From Rapana venosa (lineage: Eukaryota > Mollusca > Gastropoda > Neogastropoda > Muricidae), in assembly GCA_028751875.1 (NCBI GenBank), contig CM054144.1, forward strand, positions 14,690,132 through 14,754,131: a DNA stretch of 64,000 bases. The letters run 5' to 3'. Of the stretch, positions 11,756-64,000 are shown piece after piece (positions within the stretch are counted from its first letter, which is position 1; every line of letters begins with the position of its first letter). The notes below the pieces were generated by a model, which had not been told where the DNA came from, searched no databases, and saw only the letters and a program-made list of their open reading frames with translations. The position numbers were made by a program, and so were the translations under genes.

Positions 11756-12004
11756 CACAAGTGAGCTGATTCGGGCTCTTAAAATTCGTGTTCTACTTCT
11801 ATTTTGTTAGGGCTGGTGTTTTCTACCGACATTTTCCTTACAAGGATTTGTTTTGCCTGCTGTCAAATTGTAAAGGCTGACTGCTGATTCTATCGGTTTG
11901 CTTGAGTGCAGTCTTTGGGACAGAGTGCTTACTCCTCGCGTCTCATTTTTGTTCTAATGCTGTTGAGATCATTGCAACGATATGTCCTTGTGGCTTTTCT
12001 CGTT

Positions 12005-12006
<2 letters not shown>

Positions 12007-12093
<87 letters not shown>

Positions 12094-12232
12094 TGTGTGG
12101 TTGTGTGTGTGTGTCTTCTTCTTGTCTTAAATAAACTTGATTGTTTGATAAGTTATGCTTGGAGGTTGCCATGTTTGAAATCGACGTCACCGAATTTTCT
12201 TTCGTTTGGGAGAAGGGATTAAGAGTGATGTG

Positions 12233-12326
<94 letters not shown>

Positions 12327-12330
12327 GGTA
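12007..12330. repeat. Microsatellites (TA)n and (GT)n
   Basis: (TA)n at 12007-12088, about 41 units, then a unique stretch and (GT)n at 12235-12326. Confidence 0.95.
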
Positions 12331-12659
12331 ATTTGACAGTATATATACAGCTGCCATAAACCGTTTATGATGTTTTGCTCCTATAAATTTCAAAAACTGT
12401 TTATGGTCTGCTTTTACTTCAACTAGTTTTACACCTACCTCTTCCCTTTAGTGTGTGTTTGTAACGTTAAGTCGATGAATGCAATTTGAAGCCTCAATCA
12501 ACAGTCTCAATGTACACATCCGAAATGTTCAAATATTAAATGTATTCTTTCTGCTCGAAGTGTCGGTATGTGTTGTAGTGGAAAAAAGAACATTAACGAT
12601 TTATGATATCGATATTTAGCACCTAAACTAGATATGTTTATGTCATCTATTTTATTTCA

Positions 12660-12765
12660 TTCTATTTTTTTTATTTCGAGGGTTATGGAATAAACCCTCG
12701 TGTGATTTTTTACATCCAGTCCCCGTGTATATGCGGTTTTGTAATTTTTTTTATACGTTTCCGTC
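12660..12765 (-). mobile_element. tRNA-type SINE tail fragment
   Basis: Minus strand: GGGGACTGGATGTAAAAAAT, then the CTCGAAATAAA-like end, equal to the 3' part of the SINE at 50799-51155. It lies directly beside the following (GA)n tract. Confidence 0.6.
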
Positions 12766-12769
12766 CGTT

Positions 12770-13410
<641 letters not shown>

Positions 13411-13664
13411 TGTGGGCGCTTGCTTGCACATTATACAATTAACCCTGGTGAATGAAACTAAAATGGTAAATGTCTTGCAAAGCAAACTAAACTAACCCAC
13501 GGTACAGGAATGCCTGTCTTGCAAATATATCTAGTAAAAGTTACTACAGCGAGTTTCCTGATAGGGGCGGGCGAAGCTTTAGAGTATCTGTACGTGTTAG
13601 TTGTTCTGGAGGTGGGATGCGTCTATCTCAAAGTTTCGAAAAAAGATGAGTGACATGCTGTAGT

Positions 13665-13812
13665 GACAAAAGCCAAGAATCTACAGTAAATGTATTTCGA
13701 CAAAAGCGAAGAATCTACAGTAAATATATAAGGAACAAAAGCAAAGAATCTAAAGTTCATGTATAGCAACAAAAGCGAAGAATATACAGTAGATGTATAG
13801 CAACAAAAAGCT
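13665..13812 (+). repeat. Short tandem repeat, unit about 34 bp, 4 copies
   Basis: Copies of ACAAAAGCGAAGAATCTACA followed by GTAAATGTAT, diverged by a few bases each. Confidence 0.75.
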
Positions 13813-14519
13813 AGAAGATAACCGAGCGTGCAGTGAAATAAAGTCATGTCACTGATGTAAAAGCGTACTGTCATCACACCGAAACAAGGCACGGGACACA
13901 CCTTCTGTTGGGAACTGTTTCGTCTAATATCACTTATAGTGTAAAGACGTTAAATCGAAAGAACAACATGTTGGGAATCTTGTTAACAGAAGGTATTTTC
14001 TGATACTGATCTTTTGGATCCCTTTACTGATGTATACCGTGATTGTAAGGGGGGAGAGAGGTAAGAAAAAGTGAATTTCATTGTTCTATCATATTCTTTT
14101 ATCAAAACATAAAAAGTCATACTGAATTGCAAAATTAAACTTAACCACGGACAAACACATCATACACCCGCCACTATCAGACAAACACACCAAGATGAGA
14201 GTTCAGAGATGACTCATTTTATTTACATCAGTTGTGAAAAACAAGAATTTTGGGGGAAATATCCAAAAAGTATAGTCATGGGAGTCATGAAAACCACAAA
14301 AATAGTAACAGTGCAAACTAATAACATAAAAAACAAAACAAAACAAAATGACCTAGAATCCTGCTGTGTCATTGCTCACTCTGGTGCCAGAGCCAGTCTG
14401 GCCATGCTGGCCTCAGCTCGTGGCAGTCATGGTAACATGAGGCTGTGCAGGCCTTCTAAAAATGATACACCTGATCAACATCACGTGATTGGATGTTGTA
14501 CAAGTCTGGTAAAAGGTGG

Positions 14520-14812
14520 TAGAAGTGTTTTCATAATCTACGCATTCGTTGGGGAACAAGATGTCAGAGACCTCAGCTTCTCCACAAGAAAGCATATTGA
14601 GAGCGGCGGCCATCGCCTCTCCCTCGCCGCTTTACCTTCCCTGACCTTACAGTGGGTGGTTACCAATTTACAGCTGGGTGAACTAGGGGACTGCACTGAA
14701 GCCAAGACGCACAAACGCTTACCAATCCACTTGGAAACCACGCTCAATGCTGCTTAACCTTAGTTTGGGGAAAGCGAGTGCTCTGACCACTGAATTATCC
14801 CGGCCCCAAATT
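14520..14812 (-). mobile_element. SINE with tRNA-like head and 5S-like block
   Basis: Minus strand start at 14812: GGGGCCGGGATAATTCAGTG, then CAGAGCACTCGCTTTCCCC, AAGGTTAAGCAGCATTGAGC, and a region like the 5S box C (AAGTGGATTGGTAAGCG). The body is shared with 61953-62240 and 55490-55690. It is almost complete, ending near 14520. Confidence 0.75.
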
Positions 14813-15015
14813 CATGAGCTGACAAGTCTGAGAACAAGACACTCACATTTTGTGAGCATGAAAAAAAAACATCAATCGATGACATAACCAGTGCCCATTC
14901 AGGACTTCTGTTCTTACAAGGAGAAAACTGCAACACGTACTTGTTAAGATGTTTTCAGATATGTAGAAAGCAAGAAAATGAACTGATATGGTTATGAAAA
15001 TGTACTTCTGTATTT

Positions 15016-15045
15016 ACAATGTAAATACTTCTGTATTTACATTGT
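15016..15045. repeat. Perfect 13 bp inverted repeat
   Basis: ACAATGTAAATAC at 15016-15028 and its exact complement at 15033-15045, with a 4-base loop. Function unknown. Confidence 0.8.
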
Positions 15046-15273
15046 CTTCACCAGACGCTTTGTCTGACCAGATCCGTCACCCCAATATTTCAGTATGAGA
15101 AAGTCATGAGTAAAAATGATGTGTTGATAGCATTTCAGAAAGCTGTGCCGTTGATTTGGTGATATAAGCTCCCGACCTGAACATGTGTATCCCTGCTCTT
15201 GTGACTCAAATTTAAAAAATAGAAAATGAGATTGATGGGAAAGGCTACATTCATGAGCTGACAAACTGGCTGG

Positions 15274-15472
<199 letters not shown>

Positions 15473-16499
15473 GCAAGCAGTCCATTGATGTTTTGGGGGT
15501 GTCGTGCCCTGCAGTATAAACAAAAAAGTATTCCAGATTGATTTCACTCCTGACATAGCTTCAGTATTGCCCTTGGGGAAGCATAGGCCCATCGACATCT
15601 TTGACGATGGGTTCTTTCTGGGGGCACCTTTTTGCATATTCAGCTCTTGACAGAAACTGTTTCCGTCTTTGAAGGAGACGATTTGTAAAGAGACAGGAAT
15701 AGCTGTATCTGTCCAGTCCGGTTTTGAAGTATACACACTAAGACCAAATACCATCATTCTTGGTCATTGCTAAGTTTTGTGGATATCAAAATGTCACATA
15801 TTCAAATTATTAAGATTCAGTTTCAACCAGAAAAGGAAAAATAAAAAGATTTGAAGGAAGTACCAGAGTAGAAATTTTCAACAAAGCATCCATAGTTAAA
15901 GTTGACTAACACGAAGGAGAGATATTGAGGTGTTTTTGTGTGTGGATAAAGTGACAACTTTTAAACTAAAAATGTTTGTTTATGACCAAATAAAGCAATT
16001 TGTCGTATTTTTGTAACTTACGCACATACCATACATACATGAAGAGAGTATAAACACAATATATACAAGGCATACTGTGACTTGAGGACGGGAAAATGAT
16101 TATAAGTATTTAAGTCATTCTATGTAACACAAGAACATGCTATTAGTAATACACACACCCTAGTGTTGGTATTTATCAGAAATAATGAACTGTTGCTACT
16201 GATGTGGTTCAAGTCAGTTCTTGTGTTTTTCTTTTCAGCGATTATCCCCTTACAGTCAGTCCTTTACAGTGTATGACTCAAAACAAACTGTATTTACCCA
16301 CTTTACCACCCATTCTTAAAAGAACTCCCACTAAAAACCACTTTTCTTCATAAATCTGCCATCATCAAATCCTGACATCATACACTAGCGTATAAAACCT
16401 GTATATAATGGGTAGCACATGCTTCCTACCCTCACATAGATCCCAACCCTCTCCATCCCCACCCCCACCCCCAGCTCCCTCCTCCTACAATTGTTATTT

Positions 16500-56021
<39,522 letters not shown>

Positions 56022-56444
56022 CCTCTGGTCTTCTGCAACACAGAACAAGTCCCTCACATACACTTTTGCCTCCACTGACTCGCGCTGGATTCTTTACCAG
56101 TGACAAAAGAGCAAAATAGGTAGCGTGATAATGATATTGTTTATGAAACCACAGTCAATCACGATCTATGACCCCATCCATAAGGGTGACTGCCTGGTCT
56201 TGACTCTCCTCCCCTTCCCAACCTCATCTCCCTAGTTCACACATTAAGTTGTCAACAACAACAACAACAAAAAATCAACAATAAAACCGGGTGTCATCTG
56301 TGTTTGTCATCTGTGTTTTTCACAACGACTATGATTACCTTTGTTAATTTACCTCTTGTTTCTGTGTGTTTGTTTGTTTCCTTGTTTTTCTTACTTTTTT
56401 GTTTGTTTGCTTGTGAAATTCTGGAAACTATGGAAATTCCTTTC

Positions 56445-57650
56445 TGGTAAAGTTCGCAGACGATAGTGCTCTGTTATCCCTCTTATCCGGATCAGTCTTA
56501 GACCACGGTCCAGCCCTCACCGAGTTCGTACACTGGTGTGACGAGGCCTATCTGGAGCTAAATGTTTCTAAAACTAAAGACCTGCCTATCGACTTCAGAA
56601 GATCAGGGCATACTCCTAAGAATATTATTATCCATAATCAAGAGGTTGAAAACGTTTTGAACTATAAGTATCTGGGAACTGTTTTTGACCACAAGTTAAA
56701 CTGGGACGTTAACACTGACGCTATTGTCAAAAAGGGACAACAACGTCTGTATTTTCTGAGGAAACTGAACTCATTTTTTGTAGACAAAAAGATCCTTTCC
56801 TTGTTTCACAAGTCTTACATAGAGAGTGTTCTAAGTTTTGCTTTCATTTGTTGGTACAATAACCTTAGTGTTAAAAACAAGAATGGCCTGCAGAGAATTG
56901 TAAGAATCTGCTCAAAAATAATTGGAAAAGAACAAAGAGATCTCATGTCGTTCTGCAATCAGCAGCTTGTACGCAAAGCCACAGCCATTTTGGCTGATCC
57001 TTCCCATGCTTTGTTTCCAGAATTTCAAATGTTGCCTTCGGAACGCCGTTTTCAGTGTCCCATCAGCAAAACTAACAGAAAAAGAAATTCTTTTGTGCCA
57101 GTAAGCATTCGAATTCTGAATTCACAATGATGTCGACTACCTAGTTTTTACATTTCTCTGAATTATCTGCCTGATTTTCATTGTTACGAGTGTAGTCAAT
57201 ACATAATTGTGTGTGTGTGTGTGGGTGGGTGGGTGCGTGGGTGTGTGAAATAAGTCTGTGTTCTAGTCAACTGTCTTAAAACATTGAATTCATATATTGG
57301 TGTATGGTGTGGGTGTGCGTGGGCGTGTTCGCACACACACGTACGTGCGTGTGTACGTGCTGCGTATATGCGTGCGTAAAAATAAGTTTTTATGTCTTCT
57401 AGTCAATGGGTTTAAAATTGTGTTCACATTTGATGTGTGTGCGTGCGGGCGTTTGCGTGTGTGTGCGCATGCGCGCGTGTGTGTGGTGTGTGTGGGTGTT
57501 CGTGACATTTTATTTGAAAACCAATATGAAATATAGCTTTTGTGTCTTTGATATATTTGATGTGTATCAATCTGCCTGTCAGTATTGTAATTGCCCTTCA
57601 TGGGATGATTAAAGTGTTTTTGACTTGACTTGACTTGACTTGACTTGTTT
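56445..57650 (+). mobile_element. LINE 3' end (L2/Rex1-like), 5' truncated
   Basis: Coding trace from about 56449 includes KFADDSALLS (FADD at 56453-56464), EFVHWCDEAYLELNVSKTKD, YKYLGTVFDHKLNWDVNT, FLRKLNSF and RFQCPISKTNRKRNSFVPVS, ending at TGA 57128-57130. One open frame (56657-57130) covers most of it. A non-coding 3' part follows and ends in (TTGAC)n at 57627-57648, typical of L2/CR1-type tails. (GT)n-rich sequence lies at 57205-57500. Confidence 0.85.
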
Positions 57651-57710
57651 TCTTGGTTGATTGATTGTGTTCCTGCTATTGTACAACACTCTATACTTTA
57701 ATTCCAGTTC

Positions 57711-57722
57711 ACACACACACAC

Positions 57723-57799
<77 letters not shown>
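57711..57799. repeat. (CA)n microsatellite
   Basis: About 42 units with one A-A interruption. Confidence 0.95.
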
Positions 57800-57939
57800 T
57801 TCACTGTTTGGGTATAACGAGGAAAGGACAATGAGAAAAATGAGATGGACATTATCCTCAAAACTCGATTCTTAGAAAAGCAAAAGTTTCTGTAGCTACT
57901 ACATTTATCTTTATGATTGTATTATGTACTCTGCACGTC

Positions 57940-58345
57940 TTCTTCTTCGTCTTCTTCTTCTTGTTCTTGTTCTTGCTCTTCTTCTTCTCTTCCTTCTTCT
58001 TCTTCTTATAATTCGAATGCTCGGACAGCAACTGCTGTTTTCTGTCATACGAACAAAAATGCGTTGCACTGCGTTAAAGCGTCTGACAAGTCAAACCCAG
58101 CGCATCTGACTTCGACATAGGAGAGAACCGTTATCTATTAAGTCTTTCTGGGAAAGAAAGGGCAGGAGAATGGACCAAGAAGGCAGAAAATAGACAGGGA
58201 GTCGACGGGAAGAAAAGGAACAAGACAGAAGCAAAGAGAAGGATAAAAAGAGGGAATTCCTGGCACAGAATTTCCAGAAGAGGTGTGGGAGTGGTGCTAT
58301 TCATACTGAACAACTCCCCCCCGCATTCCGACGGGGAGCACTAAC
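57940..58345 (+). repeat. TCAGACAGCAAC-family repeat, longest copy
   Basis: A (CTT)n run, GCTCGGACAGCAACTGCTGT, GCGTCTGACAAGTCAAACCC, AAGTCTTTCTGGGAAAGAAA, GAATGGACCAAGAAGGCAGA and a GGGAATTCCTGGCACAGAAT block, ending in a CCCC run. Same order as 10480-10765. Confidence 0.7.
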
Positions 58346-58374
58346 TTCCAGCTGATAGAAGAGTAAGCTACAAG

Positions 58375-58795
58375 TTAGTCTTTTTTAACATTAAAATCTC
58401 TCTTCCAAAACAATCGTTTTTACATTGAAATATCTCTTTCAAAATAGTCTTTTGTTCCATTACAATCTCTTTTCCAAAATAGTCGTTTTTACATTAAAAT
58501 CTCTCTTCCAAGATAGTCTTTTTTACGTTAAAATCTCTCTTCCAATATAGTCTCTCTTTTTACATTAAAATGTGTCTTCCAATATAGTCTTGTTTACATT
58601 AAAATCTCTCTTTCATCAGGTCCTAGTCTTTTTACATAAAAATCTTTCTTTCAAGATATTTTTTACATTAAAATCTCTCTTCCAAGATATTCTTTTTTAC
58701 ATTAAAATCTCTCTTCCAAGATAGTTATTTCTACATTAAAATTTCTCTTCCGAATAGTCTTTATTATACACTAAAACCTCTCTTCCATCACGTCC
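58375..58795. repeat. 34 bp minisatellite, about 12 units
   Basis: The unit approximates ACATTAAAATCTCTCTTCCA then AGATAGTCTTTTTT, with length variants. Confidence 0.85.
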
Positions 58796-59138
58796 TGTCT
58801 TCTCTCGCTGCCTTCAGCTATTCAGCCATCTTTTGCTCACCAACAGACACTTGAAGCTTCTAACTCTTTCCTGTCATAAGAAGACTGTCCAATATAGTTC
58901 TTTTTCAGGCTCATATTCTGTGAAAGAGCCCCCCCCTCTCCCTCCCCCCTTTGTTTTCACTTCTACAATTTCCCCAAACTCCCTTCCTTCCACAAACCCC
59001 CTCCCCCCGCCTTTTCCATAATGTAAACATTCTGATTCACAAGTGTCCTTTCTTTGTCTCATTCTTTTTCCTTTAAATTTCAAGGGGAACTAAAAATGCT
59101 ACGACCTCACGTGTGTGTTTTACGTTTGTATTGTTGGC

Positions 59139-59143
<5 letters not shown>

Positions 59144-59213
<70 letters not shown>

Positions 59214-59388
59214 TTATTCTTTTATATCGAGGATAGTGAAAGAAGCCCTTATGTGCTTTTTTACATCCAGTCCCCGTGTGTATGCGGTGTTGTAAATTCT
59301 GTCATCTGTTCCCACCGGCACATAATGGCCTACTCTTACAAAAAGCGGAACAGAATTTAACATGTGCGCAAGATGTTAGTACAGGTAA
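59144..59388 (-). mobile_element. (GT)n and adjoining tRNA-type SINE 3' part
   Basis: (GT)n at 59144-59212. The minus-strand SINE at 59215-59388 carries GTTAAATTCTGTTCCGC, GGAACAGATGACAGAATTTA and the GGGGACTGGATGTAAAAAAG tail. Confidence 0.75.
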
Positions 59389-59524
59389 GTGTGTAAGTTT
59401 GATGTAATAGTACCCACAAACACGGTGTCCTATAGGATAGGCTCTCCAAAAAATCAGATTTCCTTCACCGCTATCATATTCACTTCCCTCCGAATACCAC
59501 TAAGGTTATTGGATACTTTTCAAA

Positions 59525-60190
<666 letters not shown>

Positions 60191-60454
60191 ACCATTTTGT
60201 ACAGCTGATAATCATATGACAGGTTGGGCTATGTAAACACTGGTTAGTCTATAATGAACTCTTTAACACTGACAAATGCCCTCCAGCCTGAATTACAATC
60301 ATCTATTTTTACACCAACCTCAGCCTTACATGATGGGAGTATAGAAATGACCAAGAACAAGAGATGTTTACCTTTTCATCGTTTTGTTGTTGTAAATATC
60401 CAATATTCTATTTAAGGCTTTGCTCTCTCGTAAAAACAAACTGTAAAAAGTGAA

Positions 60455-60690
60455 CTGAAGTAGTACGGCCACGTCACGCGTACATTTGTTCAGGCCAAGA
60501 CTGTCTTACAGGGAACAGTACAATGAGTGAGACGAAGAGGCAGACAGAGAAATGGATTTGAAGACAACATCAGAAAGTGGAATGGCCTTGAGTAGAACGA
60601 TTTGCTACGTAAAGCTGAGGACCGTGAAGAGTGTAGGAAGCTGGTTGCATAATCTTCAGTGGTGCCCTAACGGTTTACAAGACTACAGAT
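60455..60690 (+). mobile_element. Decayed LINE 3' end
   Basis: Read with frameshifts it gives YYGHVTRTFVQAKTVLQGTV, a GRQR..DNIRKWN motif and AEDREECRKLVA, the RTE-type C-terminus also seen at 6712-6985. 60190-60450 and 60700-61640 hold nothing recognised. Confidence 0.65.
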
Positions 60691-61649
60691 AGGTGAAGGT
60701 GAAAAGGAAAAAGATGCCGTATGTGAATTTCCAATGAACATGAGCACTACAATGTCTTTAGAAACAGCTTCTTGATCAGAAATCGAATTGGACAATAGCC
60801 TACTAAAGAGATATGATGGATTGTGTCTTTGCCATTCGTCTTCTTGATGCCAGACGAGCTTTAAAGAAAGTAGCTTATTGTCAGGATATCTTTTTTCTCC
60901 TTGTTTAATGTATGTTCACGACTAGGTGTTTTAGACAGGCTAATTTCATAATGAATTAATCGAAACAGAGGGGTGTCGAATACCGTTGGGGAGACTATAG
61001 TAACTTTCTCACTGTGAAATGAAAAATTACTTCAGCAACTCAAGTTAAATGTTATAATGTGAGATAATCTCTTTTAAAAATGGGACATAATTTTGTGGGG
61101 GATGTTTTCAGGGGGAGATAACTCATTTTTATTAATAAGGACGTCTTTTCATAGAGGATGTTTTGTTTGTTTGGATTTTTTTGTGGGATGTCACTACTTT
61201 TTGTTGGTTGTGACCTCATTTCCTACAGGATGCTTTTCGTGGGATGTCACTATTGTCATTAGCAGGAACGTCGTTTTCTATGGGAGGTCACTCAGTATCA
61301 CGAGCCCTATGAAAACAAAAACTATCATAAAGTTACTGTGATCAACGTTGAGCTAGCTATCCACGACACTATGCATCCTGTCTTACAAAGCAGTGTGGTA
61401 GGTGGCAGATCTATCAGGTCCATTAGGTAGCATGGTTAGTTTATCCAGGATCTATCTTGCCTGTCTTGACATGCTGCCTTTCCACTGTTCATAGCAAGAA
61501 AGTCTTTGATCAGTCCTTTGGAGGAACATACCCGCAGCAGATGAGATTTCAGCACTTCGCAAGTGAACACAGAGATTTCTGCTTGCCTGCAAGTTTCCTT
61601 TTCTGCTCATTCATCAACCTCTTCGTCTTATTTGCCTTATGTGAGCTGC

Positions 61650-61945
61650 GATGATGCTTCTAGGGGCTTCTTTGTCAAAGATTTGGAATATCTTTTCTCT
61701 TTATCTACTGAGAATGTTCAGCTTTCGGTTCCACAGAGACAAATAAAGTTACCAGTTGCTTGGATGTTTGGATTTTTTAAAAAACCCCATCGAAACTGCT
61801 TTTCTTTGATGTGTGTTCATGGTAGCCATGGCTATATCAAGAAATTTCTGATTTTTTTCTAGTGATGTACCATCCATCTTTATAAACCGTAGACCCAATG
61901 TATTTGAAGCTGTCCACATTTCTTCTTTTGCTCGCCCATATACCC
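61650..61945 (-). mobile_element. Possible LINE scrap
   Basis: The minus strand contains VDSFKYIGSTVYKDGWYIT near 61860-61920, like the xxFKYLGSTI motif of RTE-type reverse transcriptases. The rest is too decayed to align by eye. Confidence 0.4.
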
Positions 61946-61952
61946 GGATATT

Positions 61953-62240
61953 GGGGACGGGATAGCTCTGTGGTCAGAGCACTCACTTTCCCATTAGCGA
62001 AGGTTAAGCAGCATTGAGCGTGGTTACCGATTGGATGGGTGACCGTTTGCGCACCTTGGCTTCAGTACAGCTCCCCTGTTCACAGAGCAGTTAATAGGTA
62101 CCTGGCCTCTTTAGGGTCAGGGAAGGTAAAACAGCAAGGGAGATGAGATAGGCGTTGCCCTCAATATGCTGGCCCCAGGAAAGCTGAGGTTTTTAACATC
62201 TTGCTCCCCAACGACTGCATGGGTTATGGAAACACAACCA
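61953..62240 (+). mobile_element. SINE with tRNA-like head and 5S-like block, reference copy
   Basis: GGGGACGGGATAGCTCTGTG and GTCAGAGCACTCACTTTCCC (A-box-like), then AAGGTTAAGCAGCATTGAGC, GTGGTTACCGATTGGATGGG and TGACCGTTTGCGCACC. The second part follows the order of the 5S rRNA internal promoter (AAGCTAAGCAG, GGTTA, TTGGATGGG, GACCG). The body contains GGGTCAGGGAAGGTAAAACA and GAAAGCTGAGG. Confidence 0.75.
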
Positions 62241-62756
62241 TAATTATCTCGATGTTGGTCACAGCAGCTTGCTGTATCACAGTGTGTTGGCCGTTGTTTC
62301 ACTTCTCACGGAACTGATTCCCATGTAAACTAGATGCTTCTCCTCATCTGGAAGTGAGTTTCTTCTATGAAGCCAGTGCTATCTGCAACAGAGACTACAA
62401 AGTACCTTTCAGGGAATAATACTGGTTGTGAAATCTCATAACTTGTCTTGCTCATTGCTCTCTAGACAGAGGTTGAACAGGTCATGGAAAAACAGTTATT
62501 GCAAAAACCTCTCTGATAACTTTTCTTCATGAGAACTGCACTGCATGCGCCTTAGTCAAGTTCCTCACTGCCCTGCCCTTTCCTGGAAGTTGCCAGTTCC
62601 TTTGTGCCAGACATAACAGCAAAAATAAGCGTTCATGAAGTAACTGCAATTGCGGAAGAGTTGATACTGGTGGGTTGTTGTTTTTTATTCGATAAGCAGA
62701 TATTAAAACTGTAGTCAGCTGTGTTGAATTCGTATTTTCCCCTTGAGTCCGTTAAT

Positions 62757-62811
62757 CACACACACACACACACACACGCACGCACGCACGCACGCACGCA
62801 GCACGCATACG

Positions 62812-62855
<44 letters not shown>
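62757..62855. repeat. (CA)n microsatellite with CGCA interruptions
   Basis: Two (CA)n tracts separated by (CGCA)n, followed by (GACA)n-like sequence to 62895. Confidence 0.95.
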
Positions 62856-62856
<1 letters not shown>

Positions 62857-62899
62857 ATAAAGAGACAGACAGACAGAGAGAGGGTCAGAGATACACCGA

Positions 62900-64000
62900 G
62901 TTTTCAAAAACGCAGATAAGCTAAAGGGGATAAAAAACAAAATGGAAGTTAAGAAGGGGAAAAACAGACATTGCTCTCATATTTCTTATGACTAACCTCA
63001 TTCATTATGACTAACGGCCTGTCAGTCCCAAGTTGCCCTGGTAGCCAAGGCAGAGACAGACACAGACAGACACACAGGCCACGGGCGGCTGTACCCTCTG
63101 CCAAGGGCCTGTTTTCCAGTCAGAGCTCAGGAAACGACGTCATGCTGACAACTCTTCAGGCCAGGTCATTTGTTTCAGTCCGCGAGAGAAAGACAGGCAG
63201 AGAAAGGGAGAGGAAGAGACAGAGACTTATAGACGCAAAGACAGAGACAGACAGACAGGTTGGTTCTGATGAGTTACTCATACTAGGGATTTTAGGCCCA
63301 TGTGAAGGGGTCACAATATGTGGACACAGTGTACACTGAAACTAGATAAGAGCGCACACACATACACGCGCGCGCGTGCGAGTGCACGAACAGAGAGAGA
63401 GAGAGAGAGAGGTATATAATTATTCTGACGTCATAACCACTAAAATAGGGAGAGTGTGTGTGTGTGATAGATAGAGTGAGGGAGAGAGAGGGGGGCGTTT
63501 ATTTTATTTCAACCATTGAAACAAAGATACCTCTTCCATGCACGTAACCAAATACTGTAACTCGAAGAAACTCTGTATCCCGAATTCGTCGCTATTTTGT
63601 CAAAATTAGAATGGCCGGCAAGGCGGATAAGGTCAACCTGGTCATACTTTGTTGCAGGATTTTGCTATTCTGGACTCCTTGCCAGACCAGTAGCTACAAA
63701 CTTCTGTTCAGTTTTCGGTCAGATTTAAAGAACCTCGAGCAGCTGTCCTTACTTTCTGTGCATTCGCTAACATATCTTGGCAGTCTGGAAGAATAGCAAT
63801 CTTCAGCTGTACCATTGTATTCAGTTGTGTACTGCTGAAAAATGCCCAAGTCACACAAATAAATGGAGTTACGTGTTCATGTTGATATAACCAACCAATG
63901 ATCCGTGATACTTGATTATGTTCTATATCAGTCGTTATGCATACAACAGAGGTGTGGTGGGGATGGGAGGTCATTTTCAGATTCTTGCTCTGTGTAAAGC
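62900..64000. other. No gene recognised at the right end
   Basis: Purine-rich CAGA repeats at 63053-63085 and 63195-63260, a (GA)n at 63391-63411, and otherwise unrecognised sequence. Confidence 0.5.

Noticed and set aside
56022..56075. Upstream extension of transporter exon 1 ([11 protein letters not shown])
   Set aside because: It has no ATG, begins after an in-frame TAA, and crosses a good splice acceptor at 56033.
61953..62070. A genuine 5S rRNA gene
   Set aside because: Only parts of the internal control region are similar, the head is tRNA-like, and the same unit is dispersed with a common body, so it is a SINE.
63611..63796. 61-residue open frame MAGKADKVNLVILCC near the right edge
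   Set aside because: Short, no recognised motif, no splice or homology support.

Overview
The window is animal nuclear DNA: genes broken by long introns, GT-AG splice sites, LINE and SINE debris, and very many (CA)n, (CT)n and (GT)n tracts. The transporter family, the RTE-like LINEs and the SINE types fit a lophotrochozoan, most likely a gastropod mollusc. The species cannot be fixed from the sequence, and no bacterial or organellar features are present.

One gene dominates. On the minus strand, 13 coding exons from 56021 down to 16500 form a complete SLC6-family Na+/Cl- coupled transporter of the GABA/taurine/betaine/creatine type. The exons give 2160 coding bases (719 residues plus stop), and every junction agrees in phase with a GT donor and AG acceptor. 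The first coding exon starts at its own 3' splice site, so a non-coding 5' exon should lie above position 56033.

Layout: 1-4.7 kb is an old plus-strand LINE split by a 3.25 kb minus-strand RTE-like LINE with a 9 bp target-site duplication. 4.7-6.2 kb is low-complexity sequence of doubtful quality. 6.7-9.5 kb holds more LINE debris, including an RTE-like copy that lies inside a tRNA/5S-type SINE. 9.5-16.5 kb is repeats and microsatellites beyond the gene's 3' end. 16.5-56 kb is the transporter gene. Its introns hold satellites with 31, 23, 40 and 28 bp units, an inverted pair of about 1.2 kb repeats, an RTE-like copy with a nearly intact reverse-transcriptase end, many SINEs, and a retroposed 1.48 kb coding segment at 53211-54693. 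Above 56 kb lie an L2/Rex1-like LINE end, further SINEs, a 34 bp array, microsatellites and LINE scraps.

Two points stand out. First, a 54 bp tandem array at 39251-39574 spans the intron 4/exon 5 border, copying the splice acceptor and the start of transmembrane segment 5 in frame. Second, an unrecognised intronless coding segment with three cysteine pairs was inserted into a minisatellite with an 8 bp target-site duplication and a LINE-like 3' tail. Apart from the transporter there is no evidence of genes working together here; the rest is mobile-element and satellite biology.
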